Source: Atrina japonica (Eukaryota; Mollusca; Bivalvia; Pterioida; Pinnidae). Taken from it: DNA of 64,000 nucleotides. Both the position numbers and the translations under genes were made by a program. The stretch spans positions 1-64,000 of the forward strand of contig BROG01000465.1 in NCBI GenBank assembly GCA_030159075.1, in the 5' to 3' direction. The stretch's first letter is position 1. Every line of letters starts with the position of its first letter. Below the pieces are notes generated by a model, which worked only from the letters and a program-made list of their open reading frames with translations, was not told the origin of the DNA and searched no databases. Below, one piece after another: positions 53,517 through 64,000 of the stretch.

Positions 53517-53720
53517 CTATCAATGAAACTTCATCAGTTGAGCTCGAATTTAGTATAATTGTATAGTTCAGAAAGAAAAGGTGGTATCATACAGGGCCAA
53601 ATAATAAGTCTAAGTGTATTGCCTAATCCGACCAAGATTGACCACCGTAAATATTTTAGCTGTTGGGAAGATAAAAATTTAAATCCTGTAATTTGAGCGA
53701 AATAATACTTTAGTATCAAA
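53517..53720 (-). mobile_element. Diverged hammerhead-unit relic
   Basis: The - strand has GAGCTCAACTGATGAAGTTT, the 5' half of a hammerhead, but its GAA and stem III are lost. The retrozyme body follows in reverse (GGTATCATACAGGGCCAAAT, ATACTTTAGTAT). Confidence 0.55.
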
Positions 53721-53724
53721 TAAA

Positions 53725-54445
53725 GATAGATATAGAATTAATATATTATTTGATTTTAAATTCAATAAGGATGATTACAAAAGGGATCGAAAAGTTTTCA
53801 TGCACCTATTTAGATCTTGGACACACTCTGGCGTCAACTTGCTTCTCGATTCTGAATATTCATGATGATGACCTTGATCGCTGCTATAGCCGACCATGAA
53901 TCTCTAATGAAAGAAAATACATACTTGTTTACTTTTACATTTAGGACAAAAATCACTGATTTTATAAAATGGTTTTACAAAAATACAAGTAAACTTTTCA
54001 TTAAAAAGGGTTCACTAAGATGCAGCACCTTTGAAGCAAAATTCTCATGTGTTGAGTTGGGTATATATATATCTATCGATCTAAAGGTACTTTTTGCTAC
54101 TTTTGCGTAGGATTATTTACCAGTGACATGTCTCTCTGTATTTGTATATGAATTTTTACCAGTCTTTACCGAGAGTTAACTGCACTTTTACCCTTACATT
54201 CGCTTGCATTGGATACAGACACATTGCGGATGTGAGATGCCTGCATCACATGTAATTAAGTACTAAAGTAAGTATTAAAAGTAGTATTAACATAAATCCA
54301 AAATGGCTGCCAAACGTGTAAGTCAAAACACCATTGCCCATGTAAAGCAAGGTCAAACCTTGCAACAGCGGGTTTTATTATACCATCTTATCTACGGGAA
54401 GCTACTTAACATTGTATCCAGGTTTCGTGAAAATCCATGTTGATA
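53725..54445. other. Gene-free stretch
   Basis: Nothing recognised. The frame at 53862-54110 has no domain. Confidence 0.4.
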
Positions 54446-54448
54446 AAA

Positions 54449-54641
54449 AAATGTAAACATTATCGGAACGTTGACATCCAACCCGTTTTCTGATAAACCC
54501 TTGTCAATAATTTGTCAGGGAGTATTTTACCTCTGTATATGAAATGTTCAAATGTTGACCACACCCTTGCATATCGAATCATTTATGAACTATAAACGCC
54601 ATATGCAGGTGATTGTGGAATATTACTACTTAAATGTGGAA
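54449..54641 (-). mobile_element. PLE family A RT C-terminal fragment, diverged
   Basis: The reversed sequence passes through FPHLS-like, IRYARV..., GKILPDKLLTRVYQKTG-like codons and ends near the MSTF position. The FYGRY part and 3' block are missing. Confidence 0.55.
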
Positions 54642-54644
54642 AAG

Positions 54645-55715
54645 GAGTAGGCCCTGTGAAATGGTAAAAACGAAACCTAAGTTTTGACGAACTATTTTTT
54701 AATAAAAGATACTATGGGTATTGTATTGTTTATCAAGATAGAATTTTTGTTTAGTTTTGTACCTGTGTGTCATAAACCCAAGGTCCCAAATTACAGGAAG
54801 TATAAGAATTTCCTTAAATCTAGCACATTTTGGAGCAACATGCTCAAATTGTATATAGAGTACAGGTCTGCTCCAAAATAAATTTTTTATCAGTGTAAAT
54901 ATAATATTCGGAGGATTTTTATTTTGATAAAATTTTAGTGGGGCAGGCCTGTGCACATACCTAGAAAAACAATTTTACAAGTTCACGAGGCAGCCATTTT
55001 CAACAATTTTGCACATTGTAATAATAGACGAATATAGCATAAATGTCTCTGTTGTGATAGATCCAAATAAAATATGCTGAAACAAAAAAATACCTTTCCA
55101 ATATTAATGTATTTTAAATTGTAGATTTCTGGTCATGATATATGTCCGAGAATAACTAGTTATTTTAATCGGGTAACGTTGATTACGTTATGTTTACGGT
55201 CATTAGTTGGACCCGTTGTGAATATAAACAGACGATACCTGTATCTGCTGGTTTGCGTGGTGCAGTTCTAAAGTGCACATCAAATTAAAAGAATAGATGT
55301 TAACATAGTATTTTCCATCAAATAACAGATCAATTTCTACACATACATCGTAGAACAAAATAAGAAACAACTATCATAACCATAAGCAATGTAGGCTACT
55401 GCAGTACGGTTCCCACGCTTTGGTATAGGCCTATATTTTCAGGCTTCATGCATTTTGCGCTGGTACCTGGCAATGTCTTTATATTTTGGAGCAATAAATA
55501 CAAAGAACTTATCAATAGTATCGCTGTAACACTATTCTAATAACGTGTATCATCTTTGTTTAGGAGGCTAAATATAGCATAGGGAAAAATCGTCCTAGAC
55601 GGAATGCACTATTACCTCTTTCTCCTTTAAATTAAATGGGCGAAACAGTATGAGCTAAACAACGTGCAGTGCAATTACTTCGATGGATACTTTAAGGTAA
55701 CTTGTAGCAAGCCAT
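54645..55715. other. Gene-free stretch
   Basis: Contains a small hairpin (TTTTGGAGCA near 54829 against TGCTCCAAAA near 54870). No gene recognised. Confidence 0.4.
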
Positions 55716-55716
55716 T

Positions 55717-55817
55717 ATTATTATTATTATTATTACTATTCTTCTTTTTCTTCTTCTTCTTCTTCGTCTTCTTCTTTTTCTTCTTCTGTTCTTTATTACT
55801 ATTATTATTACTATTAC

Positions 55818-55859
<42 letters not shown>

Positions 55860-55889
55860 TCTTCTTTTTCTTCTTCTTTTCTTTATTAC

Positions 55890-55932
<43 letters not shown>

Positions 55933-55933
55933 G
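55717..55933. repeat. (TTA)n/(TTC)n compound microsatellite
   Basis: Two rounds of TTA then TTC/TTCTT tracts, with a near-duplicated CCATTCTTCTTTTTCTTCTT segment. The Leu/Phe frame through it is an artefact. Confidence 0.97.
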
Positions 55934-55939
55934 TATAGA

Positions 55940-56820
55940 ATTTGGTCAGTAAAACTGACTAAATATGTAATTTTGTAATCATTATCAAATATACTTATTC
56001 TTCTTTATCATAATGGTGATTTTCGCATTAGCCTAACTGTATCATCTGCTGTCATAGGAATCCATCTACAGTACAGGGCTAATGTTAAAGTACAGGACCT
56101 TCTAAATACCAGAAATTAACCTTTTTATGGGATTTATCTAAATACAAATAAGATAATAAAGGAAAATATATCACTTATTATGTTTGTTTTATTACACACG
56201 TGTACACGCACGCAAGTAGGCGTGTGTATATGTACATGAAGAATAGATATTAGCTGATTACAGAACTTTTATTGCACTTTGATATATTATATATAAATTA
56301 TAAATATTTCCAGTTCTTGTTCTCCAAATCATTATACAAATGTATCATAATTATGTACATGTGCCTGGAATTAAAATATTCCATACGGATAGATTTACAT
56401 TATATAATTATGATAGAATATGTGCATTATCGATATAAGCTGATATGATGAGATGTTGTAGATTTATATGAAGTGCGATAATTATCCTGTTTTTGGTTCA
56501 CCACTCACTTTTATTATTTCCTAGACATGAAACTTCAGCATATCTTGACACAGGACAAGTAAAAAAAAAAACCAAACTCAATCTTATCCTTAATTTTCCC
56601 ATGTGTTGTACCTTTCCTTGGTGAAGGGGATTTATTGCCTCAATGATCTTGATAGTTATGCTGGTTGGATGTAACGACCTAAATACTAAAAAGTGGGGAT
56701 ATGCAAAGATATATAAAACCTCTGCAACAACCACCATGCTAACTTGCAGTAATGTTTGGTGTTTAATTGCAAGTCATTACTTTTTAAATGACAGTGTTAT
56801 ATCTCTGTTCAGACATTCAG
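55940..56820. other. Gene-free stretch
   Basis: Nothing recognised. Confidence 0.4.
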
Positions 56821-56822
56821 TT

Positions 56823-57393
56823 AGTAATGTACCTAACAAATCAAACACTATATTTTTTAGACTTTGTCTGCTGGGACCAGTACATATTGGTCATATAATC
56901 TATTCAGCTCGATTACGACTTTTGGGGCACTAAATACAAAAGGATAACTTTTTCATAGTTCGTATACTTTTTAATACAAGGAATCTTCTGAAAAAAAACA
57001 GTACAGTATTGCTGAAGTGTACTTTCCGTGATTTTCAATAATTATGAATAGGCATCATTTTAGAAGAAATGTGACATTTTTTATATACAGCATTTTTACA
57101 TTAAACTCAATTTAACTACAATTAATTATCACAACAATACACAGATGACTCGGATTGGATCTGTGTGATGACTGCGAATTGTTAATTAGCACGCTGATTA
57201 ACATCACCCTTCCTTAAAGATGGAGATAGTGTGCCTGGGCTTCTCTTTAGTGTCATGGTCTTCTTCGGCACTGTCCACACGATTACGTACGTAGGATGAA
57301 CTATCTATCCATTTTTCTTTCTTTTAGTTTACTCGTCTATTCATCTATCTATATCCATTTTTCTTTTTTTAGTCTACTCGTCTATTCATCTAT
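56823..57393 (+). repeat. Anonymous repeat R1, copy 2
   Basis: The longest of three copies. It includes the AAGTGTACTTTCCGTGATTT block that copy 1 lacks and copy 3 shares. Confidence 0.8.
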
Positions 57394-57725
57394 TGGTTGG
57401 AATGAATTTCATCGGACAACACAGACAATACATATAAATAAATAAAAAATTTGTGTTTTTCAATCATTTCCTATGGTTTTACCCTGAGGTAACCATGCAT
57501 AATCATATATGGGAACTTTCAAGTTGTCCGTAATATGGAATGCTTGCACGTAAATGCATGTATTACTTGATCTGATACATATCACAAAAGACATTTCTAA
57601 TAAATAATTCCCCAGAAAACCACGATTTTAAATCATTTTTCATGGTTTTTACCTAAAAATAACCTTGTAAAACCATTTGTTGAAACTTTCCAGATTTTGT
57701 GATATGAAATGACTCTTCATATAGA
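57394..57725. other. Gene-free stretch
   Basis: Contains two loosely similar halves (CAATCATTTCCTATGGTTTT and AAATCATTTTTCATGGTTTT), perhaps a diverged ~190-bp duplication. Otherwise nothing. Confidence 0.35.
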
Positions 57726-57728
57726 CAA

Positions 57729-57743
57729 ATATATATATATATG

Positions 57744-57777
<34 letters not shown>

Positions 57778-57822
57778 GTATATATATATATATATTATAT
57801 AGTATATATATATATATAATAT
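57729..57822. repeat. Imperfect (TA)n microsatellite
   Basis: TA runs broken by G and single-base slips. Confidence 0.95.
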
Positions 57823-58093
57823 AGAAGAATAACGTTTTTTCATAGTTCGTATAAGTTTTCGAATACGAGGAATCTTCTGGAATAAACAACTTACAGTACA
57901 TTAATGCTGAAGTGTACTTTCCGTGATTTGACCATGAATAGGAAACAGTTCAGGAAAACGTGATGTATTTTAATATACTGCGTTTTGACATTTAACTCTG
58001 TCAACTTAACTATATTTAATTATCACAACAATACACAAATGGCTCGGATTGGATCTGTGTAATGAATTCGAATTGTTAATTAGCACGCTGAAT
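57823..58093 (+). repeat. Anonymous repeat R1, copy 3 (partial)
   Basis: Matches the middle of copies 1 and 2 from ATAACGTTTTTTCATAGTTC to TTGTTAATTAGCACGCTGA, with more substitutions. Confidence 0.7.
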
Positions 58094-58300
58094 TTGACAT
58101 ATTTTTCGAACTAGAAAGTTTTCCATTGAACATTTGCGACCGGTGTGGCATGCTAGCAGCCTCCTTCCGGACACCTGGTCCTCTCCCGTTTGAGATTCAC
58201 AATTGTTCTTTATGTTTAGACCTTTTTTTTACATCTAATTCGTCCTGTTCTAATGATCTAATTTTTATTATCAATGGGTACTTCTTCATTTTTACTTTTT
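58094..58300 (+). mobile_element. PLE family B 3' block
   Basis: TGCGACCGGTGTGGCATGCT, CCTCCTTCCGGACACCTGGT and TTGAGATTCACAATTGTTCT match the family B block. In one frame it reads CDRCGMLAASFRTPGPLPF. Confidence 0.65.
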
Positions 58301-58474
58301 ACGTCTATCCATGTATTGCTATTGGTAGACTAGTTGTTCCCGAGGATACCTGTCGGGTAGAACATTCCCATGAATATTAGACAAGAAGTAACCAAGTGAC
58401 CCACTATAAAAAGGTGTCATACTGCCATACCTGAGGACATGGGTATGTCAGCTATCACAGGTGTCACTCGCATG

Positions 58475-58835
58475 GTCCTTCAAAATTACGCTTTTTTGAT
58501 GTACCTATAACCGATATTGATTTTGAGCTACCTTATTTATGTTGGATACCTCAACTTCATAAAACCCCATATAAGCAGAGGTAAATAGCAGGATCCAGCA
58601 AATGTTCTACCAAACCTTTATCTTTACTCCTTACCAAGATATTGACAGCCATTAAGGAGAAACTTCAGCGATGCTGTACAATTGCTTATTCCAAAAGCGG
58701 TGTAAATCAGATGTGGATACTTAAGAACTCTAAACAACTTTTAGAAAATTTGAAGGCACACAATTTGTCAAACACCACTCTGATTCTAGACATAAATTCA
58801 CTGAAGTTAATATAAAAACATGATGGAATTTCTTA
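58475..58835 (+). mobile_element. PLE family A, RT N-terminal fragment
   Basis: Covers the LHKTPYKQR block (with a stop at the following codon), the GSSKCSTKPLSLLLTKILTA-like block and then, after a deletion, VKHHSDSRHKFTEVNIKT. It stops where the next copy begins with upstream codons. Confidence 0.7.
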
Positions 58836-59998
58836 TACGATGGTTGATAAAATCTCGTATTCGAAAACTTAAAGGGACTATGAAAACACGTCATCCCTCT
58901 GTATTTAATGATCCAGAAGTAGTAACTGAACTGGATAGATTACATGACCAATACTGTAGCTGGTACCAGCAGACAAAGCCTCAAATAATATAGTTTTTAT
59001 TTGTAAGGCACGATTACTATAATTGTTTATTAGAAGAACTTGGGTTTAATACGAATTCTGGAAATCCTACATACACAGGTACCTCACTTTCAAAGGACGA
59101 GATCCTTCAAAATCACGTGTCCGTATTACGCTCATTTGATATACCTACAACGGAGACCGATTTCGAGCTACCATATTTATACTGGATACCTCAACTTCAT
59201 AAAACCCCATATAAGCAAAGATACATAGCAGGATCTAGCAAATGTTCTACCAAACCTTTATCTTTACTCTCCTTACCAAGATATTGACAGGCGTTAAGGA
59301 GAAAATTCAACAATACTGTACAGTTGCTTTTTCCAAAAGTGGTGTAAATCAGACATGGATTCATAAAAATTCTAAACAGCTTTTAGAAAATTTGAAGGCA
59401 CACAATTTTTCTCAAATTCACAGTATTAAACTTATGACTTCTCTACTCTTACACTTCTATTCCACATAAAAAAATTAAAGAAAGACTTTTCAGCATCATA
59501 GACAAGTGTTTTTTCACTAAAGGTGGTACCCGAAAATTTAAATATCTAGTGATTGGCTATCAGGATACTTATTTCGTCAAACACACTTGATATAAAAAAC
59601 ATGCTGGAATTTCTAATAGACAATATATTTGTAATGTTCGGGGACGTGGTCTTTCAACAAACTGTCGGCATTTCTATGGGAACCAATTGTGCTCCTTTAT
59701 TGGCCTACCTGTTTCTTTATTCATACGAAGCAGACTTCATTCAGAAATTGCCGAATCAAAAGAAGAAAAAGTTAGTGGTGTCCTTTAATTTGACATTTAG
59801 ATATATCGACGATGTTTTGTCAATTAATAATGACAATTTTCATACATATGTCAAACACACAAGCGTGTGTACTCCATGGCACCTGATCCCACCTCTTGGT
59901 TTCTAGAGGTCCGTGTTTGTCCATTTTTACCGGATTTGTATCTATGTCCTGGACATTCCATTGATTTACACTTTGGTATCTGAATTTTATTTATATAT
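58836..59998 (+). mobile_element. PLE family A copy with the most upstream sequence
   Basis: Starts with codons RIRKLKGTMKTRHPSVFNDP and ELDRLHDQY, absent elsewhere in the window, then a frameshifted form of the VLVPADKASNNIVF-type motif common in Penelope RTs, then GFNTNSGNPTYT through YIDDVLSIN. At about 59855 an internal deletion joins HTYV codons directly to the 3' block (CCATGGCACCTGATCCCACC), and the copy ends at the normal terminus. Together with the previous and next fragments it forms a head-to-tail chain. Confidence 0.8.
59553..59906 (+). pseudogene. PLE reverse transcriptase fragment fused to 3' block
   Basis: Open segment of 117 residues. Motif B is changed to GISMGTNCAP (Pro to Ser), RYIDDV is intact, and after NDNFHTYV the frame runs into the translated 3' block because of an internal deletion. 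It is non-functional. Confidence 0.75.
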
Positions 59999-60990
59999 TA
60001 TAGACAATATATTTGTAATGTTCGGAGACGTAATATTTTAACAAAGTGTCGGCATTCATCTGGGAACCAATCGTGCCCCTTTATTGGCCGACCTGTTCCT
60101 TTATTCATACGAAGCAGACTTTATTCAGAAACCCCTGAATCAAAAGAAGAAAAACGTGGCGGTGTCCTGTAATTTGACATTTAGATATATCGACGACGTT
60201 TTGTGAATTAATAATGACAAGTTAGTATAGATGGTCAGCGTTCAAAGTCCATCGACAGTGGATTGGTAAGAAAACCAAGGGCTCCATGGGAATCGCCTGC
60301 ATTTTCTTACAATTCCGGAACACCAAGGAAAAATCCAGATGATATATATTCCGAAGGGACAAATCAGCACAAAGGAAAACTAAAGCTAGCTCAGTAGGAC
60401 AACAAGGGGCACCATGGGGAAGCCTCAGAAATAGAGAAAAAAAGTGGAATGACACCCCAAGAAAAATAATGATGACCTATTTAGAAGAGATAGTTATTTT
60501 AAGGATCGGGGCAATAACCGGATATAGCAAACTCAGTCAAATCCTCCATGGGAAACCCCAGTAAATGGAGGATGTTCCAATGACTTTGATGTTATGTTTG
60601 GAAAACCTGCATATCATGGGGAAATGCATATGAATGGAATAAGAAAAAGTAATTCCGTTGATAACGGCTACAGGATTAGCTGGGAAACCCTGCCACCAAA
60701 GAACAAGACTAAAGCCGAGGAATATCATAAAATGCTGCACAATGATTACCTTCATCCTCGAGGACAAGGGTACTGATGTCCTCTATATAGAGGTGTATGC
60801 ATTTCATACATATGTCAATGCGATATATCCCAGCGAAATAGAAATTAAAGATACAACAGAATCAAGCACATACGCTTCATACTTAGACATTTTACTTAAT
60901 ATAAACACAGACGGGAAGTTAGCAACTAAGCTATACGACAAACGCGACGATTTCGGCTTTCCAATCGTAAATTTTCCACAATTAAGAGTA
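59999..60990 (+). mobile_element. PLE family A copy interrupted by a 580-bp segment
   Basis: 59999-60220 covers motif B to YIDDV and NNDN codons with two stops. The element resumes at 60802 exactly where expected (HTYVNAIYPSEIEIKDTTES) and runs to the FPQL codons near 60988, where it stops. The intervening 60221-60800 is unrelated to the PLE. Confidence 0.8.
60221..60800 (+). pseudogene. Coding-like insert of unknown origin, frame-broken
   Basis: Across three + strand frames this segment reads as one hydrophilic protein piece, with recurring Pro-Trp motifs: RAPWESPAF, GAPWGSLRN and NPPWETPVN, later GYRISWETLPPKNKTKAEEY. Frame changes occur near 60390 and 60465 and a stop near 60530. Its base composition is richer in G and C than the surroundings. 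It could be a captured host exon, a retrocopy piece or part of another element's ORF. I do not recognise the protein. Confidence 0.5.
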
Positions 60991-61246
60991 ATTCTATGTA
61001 AAGGCCAAAGAATTATTTAAGTGCTGAGAAATGGTATGTCACAGAATACGCTCATATTTACTATATCTGTTTATTATAGAATACTTAAACATAATATTGA
61101 TTTTAAAATTGAAAAAAATATATATTGTTGTCATGGCAACAAAGAGTTGTTTGTTACAAGATTTGTCCTCTTACCCATATAGAAAAAGGCATTTTTGCGT
61201 AGTTTCAACATTTTATTTTTATTTAACATACAAGATATATCAATAA

Positions 61247-62996
61247 GGCCATAATAAAGAAATTGCTAGATTCTCATCCATTTTTTCAAAAAATTTGGGG
61301 CGGGGGGGCCAATTTTAATTTTTATTTTTTCTGAAATGGAATGGAACACTGAAAGTGACTAAATTGACCCGGCCAAACAGTGGAAAAAAAAAACATTGTT
61401 AAGCTTTCATATATTTTATGTAACCAATGTCATGTCAAAAACAAGAAATCCTACTTGCGTTTTTTTCTTGCTTTGAAGGCCGTCAATACCCTTCAAAAAT
61501 GAGCAAGAGGTGCTGGGTATTATGGCATCCCATTCATTCTAAATGTATGATGATTTTCCATCAATGTAGGCTACCATAGACAGACAGCCAATGTATGAAT
61601 AAACCACTTACCAAGTGTGTTAACATTGGCACAAAGAAATCCTACATTTTGCTCTTGTAGCCGTTCAATAATTGAATAATGTCATTCAGTAGGACAGCAT
61701 GATTTAACCAAAAAACATTCAAAAGACCCCAAAAAACATCAAAAATGACCCAAAAAACACAAAAAAAAAAAAAACATTTAAAACACTAACAATTTTAGCA
61801 ATCTTATTATAATATGATGAATATCTTTTATGACTGTAGATGTTTTTGACTTTGAATTTGATAATGCTGTTTTTATCCAAGTTCCATGATAAGTGATAAA
61901 TGTTGATTTTTTTTAATTTCTAGCTGTCTATGAAATATTTATTACAGAAGAAAAAATGCATTTAAAATGATTATGTGATGCAAACTTATTTCGATTTTAA
62001 TGGTTTTTGGGGTGGTTTTTATGTTTTGGGGTCTTTTTGGGTAGTTTTTGTTTTTTGAGGTAAAATCGTACCGCCGCATTCTGTAGCTTTATTTTGTCAT
62101 TAACTGTGTTGCTATGCTTCTCCGGGTAAAATAGTTTGCCTTTGATGCTGCAGACATAAGAAAACAGAATGCATCCTGCAAAGGATCATTGTTACTTTTT
62201 TCAGAACCATCCGAGTTCTGGGAAAACTTATTTTTCTGAATATTTTTCAGAACCATCAGAGTTCTGGGAAAAAACTGAATATAGTTGCCAAGAAAAAGCA
62301 CAATATCGCAACTTTGCATTCAGGGTCACATGAAACGAACGTTCCGTCTTTTAGATTTTCCAACAGTAACTGTCGCTTATCTAGCCGAAAAACTGGCCGA
62401 ACTGTATCGGGCAGAGAAGTCCTCCCATATATTTTATCTTCGTAGCAAGGTGCTGTGCCATTTTCACAGCAGTTTAGCGATCATTTCAACACACCTATTT
62501 CTTATCACTGACTGTCCGATATTTGTTGATATGCTCACTTGATCGTTAAGATTTATAAATCCATCGTCATTAAGTTATGACCATGACATAATTTCCATAA
62601 CTCTGAGATGTTCTATTTCTAGCTACACGTCGTTTTTTGTATTCACGTCGTCTGTCCTCCATTTTGAACAGAAGGAAAATCTAAGACGTTCGTTGATTGG
62701 TTGATCGCAAATGCACATTCATTGTTGCGTTATGTATCAACCAATCAGCTAACGTCTTAGATGTCCTTATGAATAACGCGAAGACCATGTTGGTCTGCTT
62801 TTTAATATATAAAAATAACCACCGAAGTCATCTGAAGCAAGAACATTACGGAACGGAATCGGAGAAGACACGGGATATTTTTCCGGTCGACTATATTCGT
62901 TTAAAAAACGTAAATTCAAAAATAAAAAAAATCGGGGCGGGCGTGAAAATCGGGGCGGGCGGGGATGAGAATCTAGGATTTTTTTTTATTATGGCC
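61247..62996. mobile_element. Non-autonomous DNA transposon, TAA target duplication (PIF/Harbinger-like)
   Basis: The left end GGCCATAATAAAG...GATTCTCATCC is mirrored at the right as GGATGAGAATC...TTTATTATGGCC, about 33 bp. TAA flanks both sides (61244-61246 and 62997-62999). Just inside each end is a G-rich block (GGGGCGGGGGGGCC and CGGGGCGGGCGTG). GG..CC ends with a 3-bp TNA duplication fit PIF/Harbinger. The 1.75 kb interior has no transposase that I recognise. It holds an A/C-rich and T/G-rich inverted pair (61707-61765/61995-62055), a ~45-bp tandem duplication (TTTTTCAGAACCAT... near 62197 and 62243) and an inner hairpin. Confidence 0.75.
62683..62762. repeat. Inner hairpin in the TAA-flanked element
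   Basis: ATCTAAGACGTTCGTTGATT then GGTTGAT pairs with ATCAACC then AATCAGCTAACGTCTTAGAT, about 27 nt per arm with a 25-nt loop. It may be a nested MITE. Confidence 0.7.
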
Positions 62997-62999
62997 TAA

Positions 63000-64000
63000 T
63001 GTAAATATTTTATTTGAATCACCTTTGATTAGACATTCAAAACAATAAAATCCAAAGTGATAATCAGTACAGAAGGGATTTTGCCTAATAACTTAAAGAT
63101 AGGGGTTTCTGCAATTATCCAATTAGAAACATTTTATGATTTTTTGATTTTTCAAGACTTTACCCCCCAAAAATGCAGAATAGAAATTTTAAGATACTTT
63201 GACCTAAAGTTTGAATTAGTCTTATAGAACAGTATATTATAAAATCAGAGCGGGTATTTCTTTCTTTTCTTAGCAACGGTCACTCAAAGTTTGGCTATTA
63301 TTTAAGAATTTTCAACGTATATAGTTCAAACTAAATATCTCCCTATCATTTCAAATCTTCCTAATATTTTTAAATCTAAACTTTCTAATATAGTAAATAA
63401 CAACTGTCGAGTATCAAATAATATATTATAATACTTTCATTATTATACTGTATTAGCAATATAGTATACCTAAATATACCTTACCCCCAAATTTCCGCGT
63501 CCGTTCAAATCAGGACTCCGACATTGTCCTTTTTCAAACCGATTTTATAGCATCTCGTAAATCTTGATTTTTACACAAAATATGCTATTTGATTGTCATT
63601 TGATAATATTTAGGGACACCTATGATCATATACAATAATTAAATTCAGTTTATCTTTAGTAAAAAAGCTTCAGATTAGTGTAAATAGACCTGTCATCTCA
63701 ACTCTGCCACTGAAATCCGACCACTAATTTTAGTGTGCTGGCATCAGCCAAAATCTAGCGTAAATCTAAAACGAACGAACCAAAATTTGAGTAACGTTTT
63801 ACTGAAAATTAATTCAGGGAAACGATGTCCTTAATTATCATTGAAAAAGGATTACTTAAATAGAATTAGAACTGGGTGAGAAAATCAACGATTATTTATT
63901 TCGAATCCACCGCTAATCGAATCCGAAAACACTATACTATCAGAGAATCCGACATTAGGCATCTTTCGATCCGACTCTGTAGTATTACTAAGCGATTACA
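63000..64000. other. Gene-free stretch
   Basis: AT-rich DNA to the window edge with no gene, repeat or RNA recognised. Confidence 0.4.

Noticed and set aside
55664..55978. 104-codon Leu/Phe open frame
   Set aside because: Produced by TTA and TTC trinucleotide runs.

Overview
This is nuclear DNA of an invertebrate animal, most likely a marine bivalve mollusc. The sequence is AT-rich, mostly non-coding, full of (TA)n, (CT)n and GATA/GACA microsatellites, and packed with decayed mobile elements of kinds I associate with bivalve genomes: Penelope-like retroelements, tRNA-derived SINEs whose body resembles mollusc MetaSINEs, and small palindromic DNA elements. The host assignment comes from pattern memory, not from a search.

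Only one convincing host gene is present. It is a two-exon gene on the + strand (24146-24646 joined to 25137-25823) for a 395-residue rhodopsin-class peptide-hormone receptor of the GnRH/vasopressin/CCAP receptor group. It has several departures from the canonical class A motifs. The rest of the window is repeat landscape.

Three systems dominate. (1) About 20 fragments of Penelope-like elements (PLEs) lie on both strands. The best reverse-transcriptase copies are at 42186-43703, 32153-33330 and 58836-59998, all frame-broken and 5'-truncated. Two related families (A and B) share a conserved downstream 3' block. (2) A non-coding repeat about 400 bp long carries a type I hammerhead self-cleaving ribozyme. 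It forms a + strand tandem array (30085-31935), two - strand arrays (33458-34066 and 37337-37803) and single relics near 8.6, 11.1, 40.6-41.2, 43.9, 46.0 and 53.6 kb. Two intact hammerheads exactly 400 nt apart make a retrozyme-like unit, which I regard as the most interesting content here. (3) There are several palindromic or TIR-bearing DNA elements, including a 1.75 kb element with TAA target duplications (61247-62996), TA-flanked MITEs and fold-back hairpins.

Region by region: 0-9 kb has PLE relics, a SINE and hairpins. 10.1-11.4 kb is a 22-bp satellite with an embedded hammerhead relic. 13-15 kb has a tRNA-like hairpin and microsatellites. 17.9-18.5 kb is a second ~21-bp satellite. 19-23 kb has PLE relics, hairpins, long microsatellites and a 75-bp tandem array. 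24.1-25.8 kb is the receptor gene. 26-29 kb has PLE relics, a MITE and a SINE. 30-34 kb has hammerhead arrays around a PLE copy. 36-38 kb has a (TA)n tract, a SINE and a hammerhead array. 40.5-47.4 kb has a SINE inside a hammerhead relic, the best PLE copy and more PLE tails. 49.5-51.3 kb is a decayed LTR retrotransposon with a gag-like remnant. 52-58 kb has a triplicated anonymous repeat. 58.5-61 kb is a chain of PLE fragments, one split by a 580-bp piece of coding-like DNA. 61.2-63 kb is the TAA-flanked DNA element.

Functionally, the non-coding hammerhead units probably depend on a reverse transcriptase supplied in trans. PLEs are the only abundant reverse-transcriptase source visible here, and the two kinds of element repeatedly sit next to each other.
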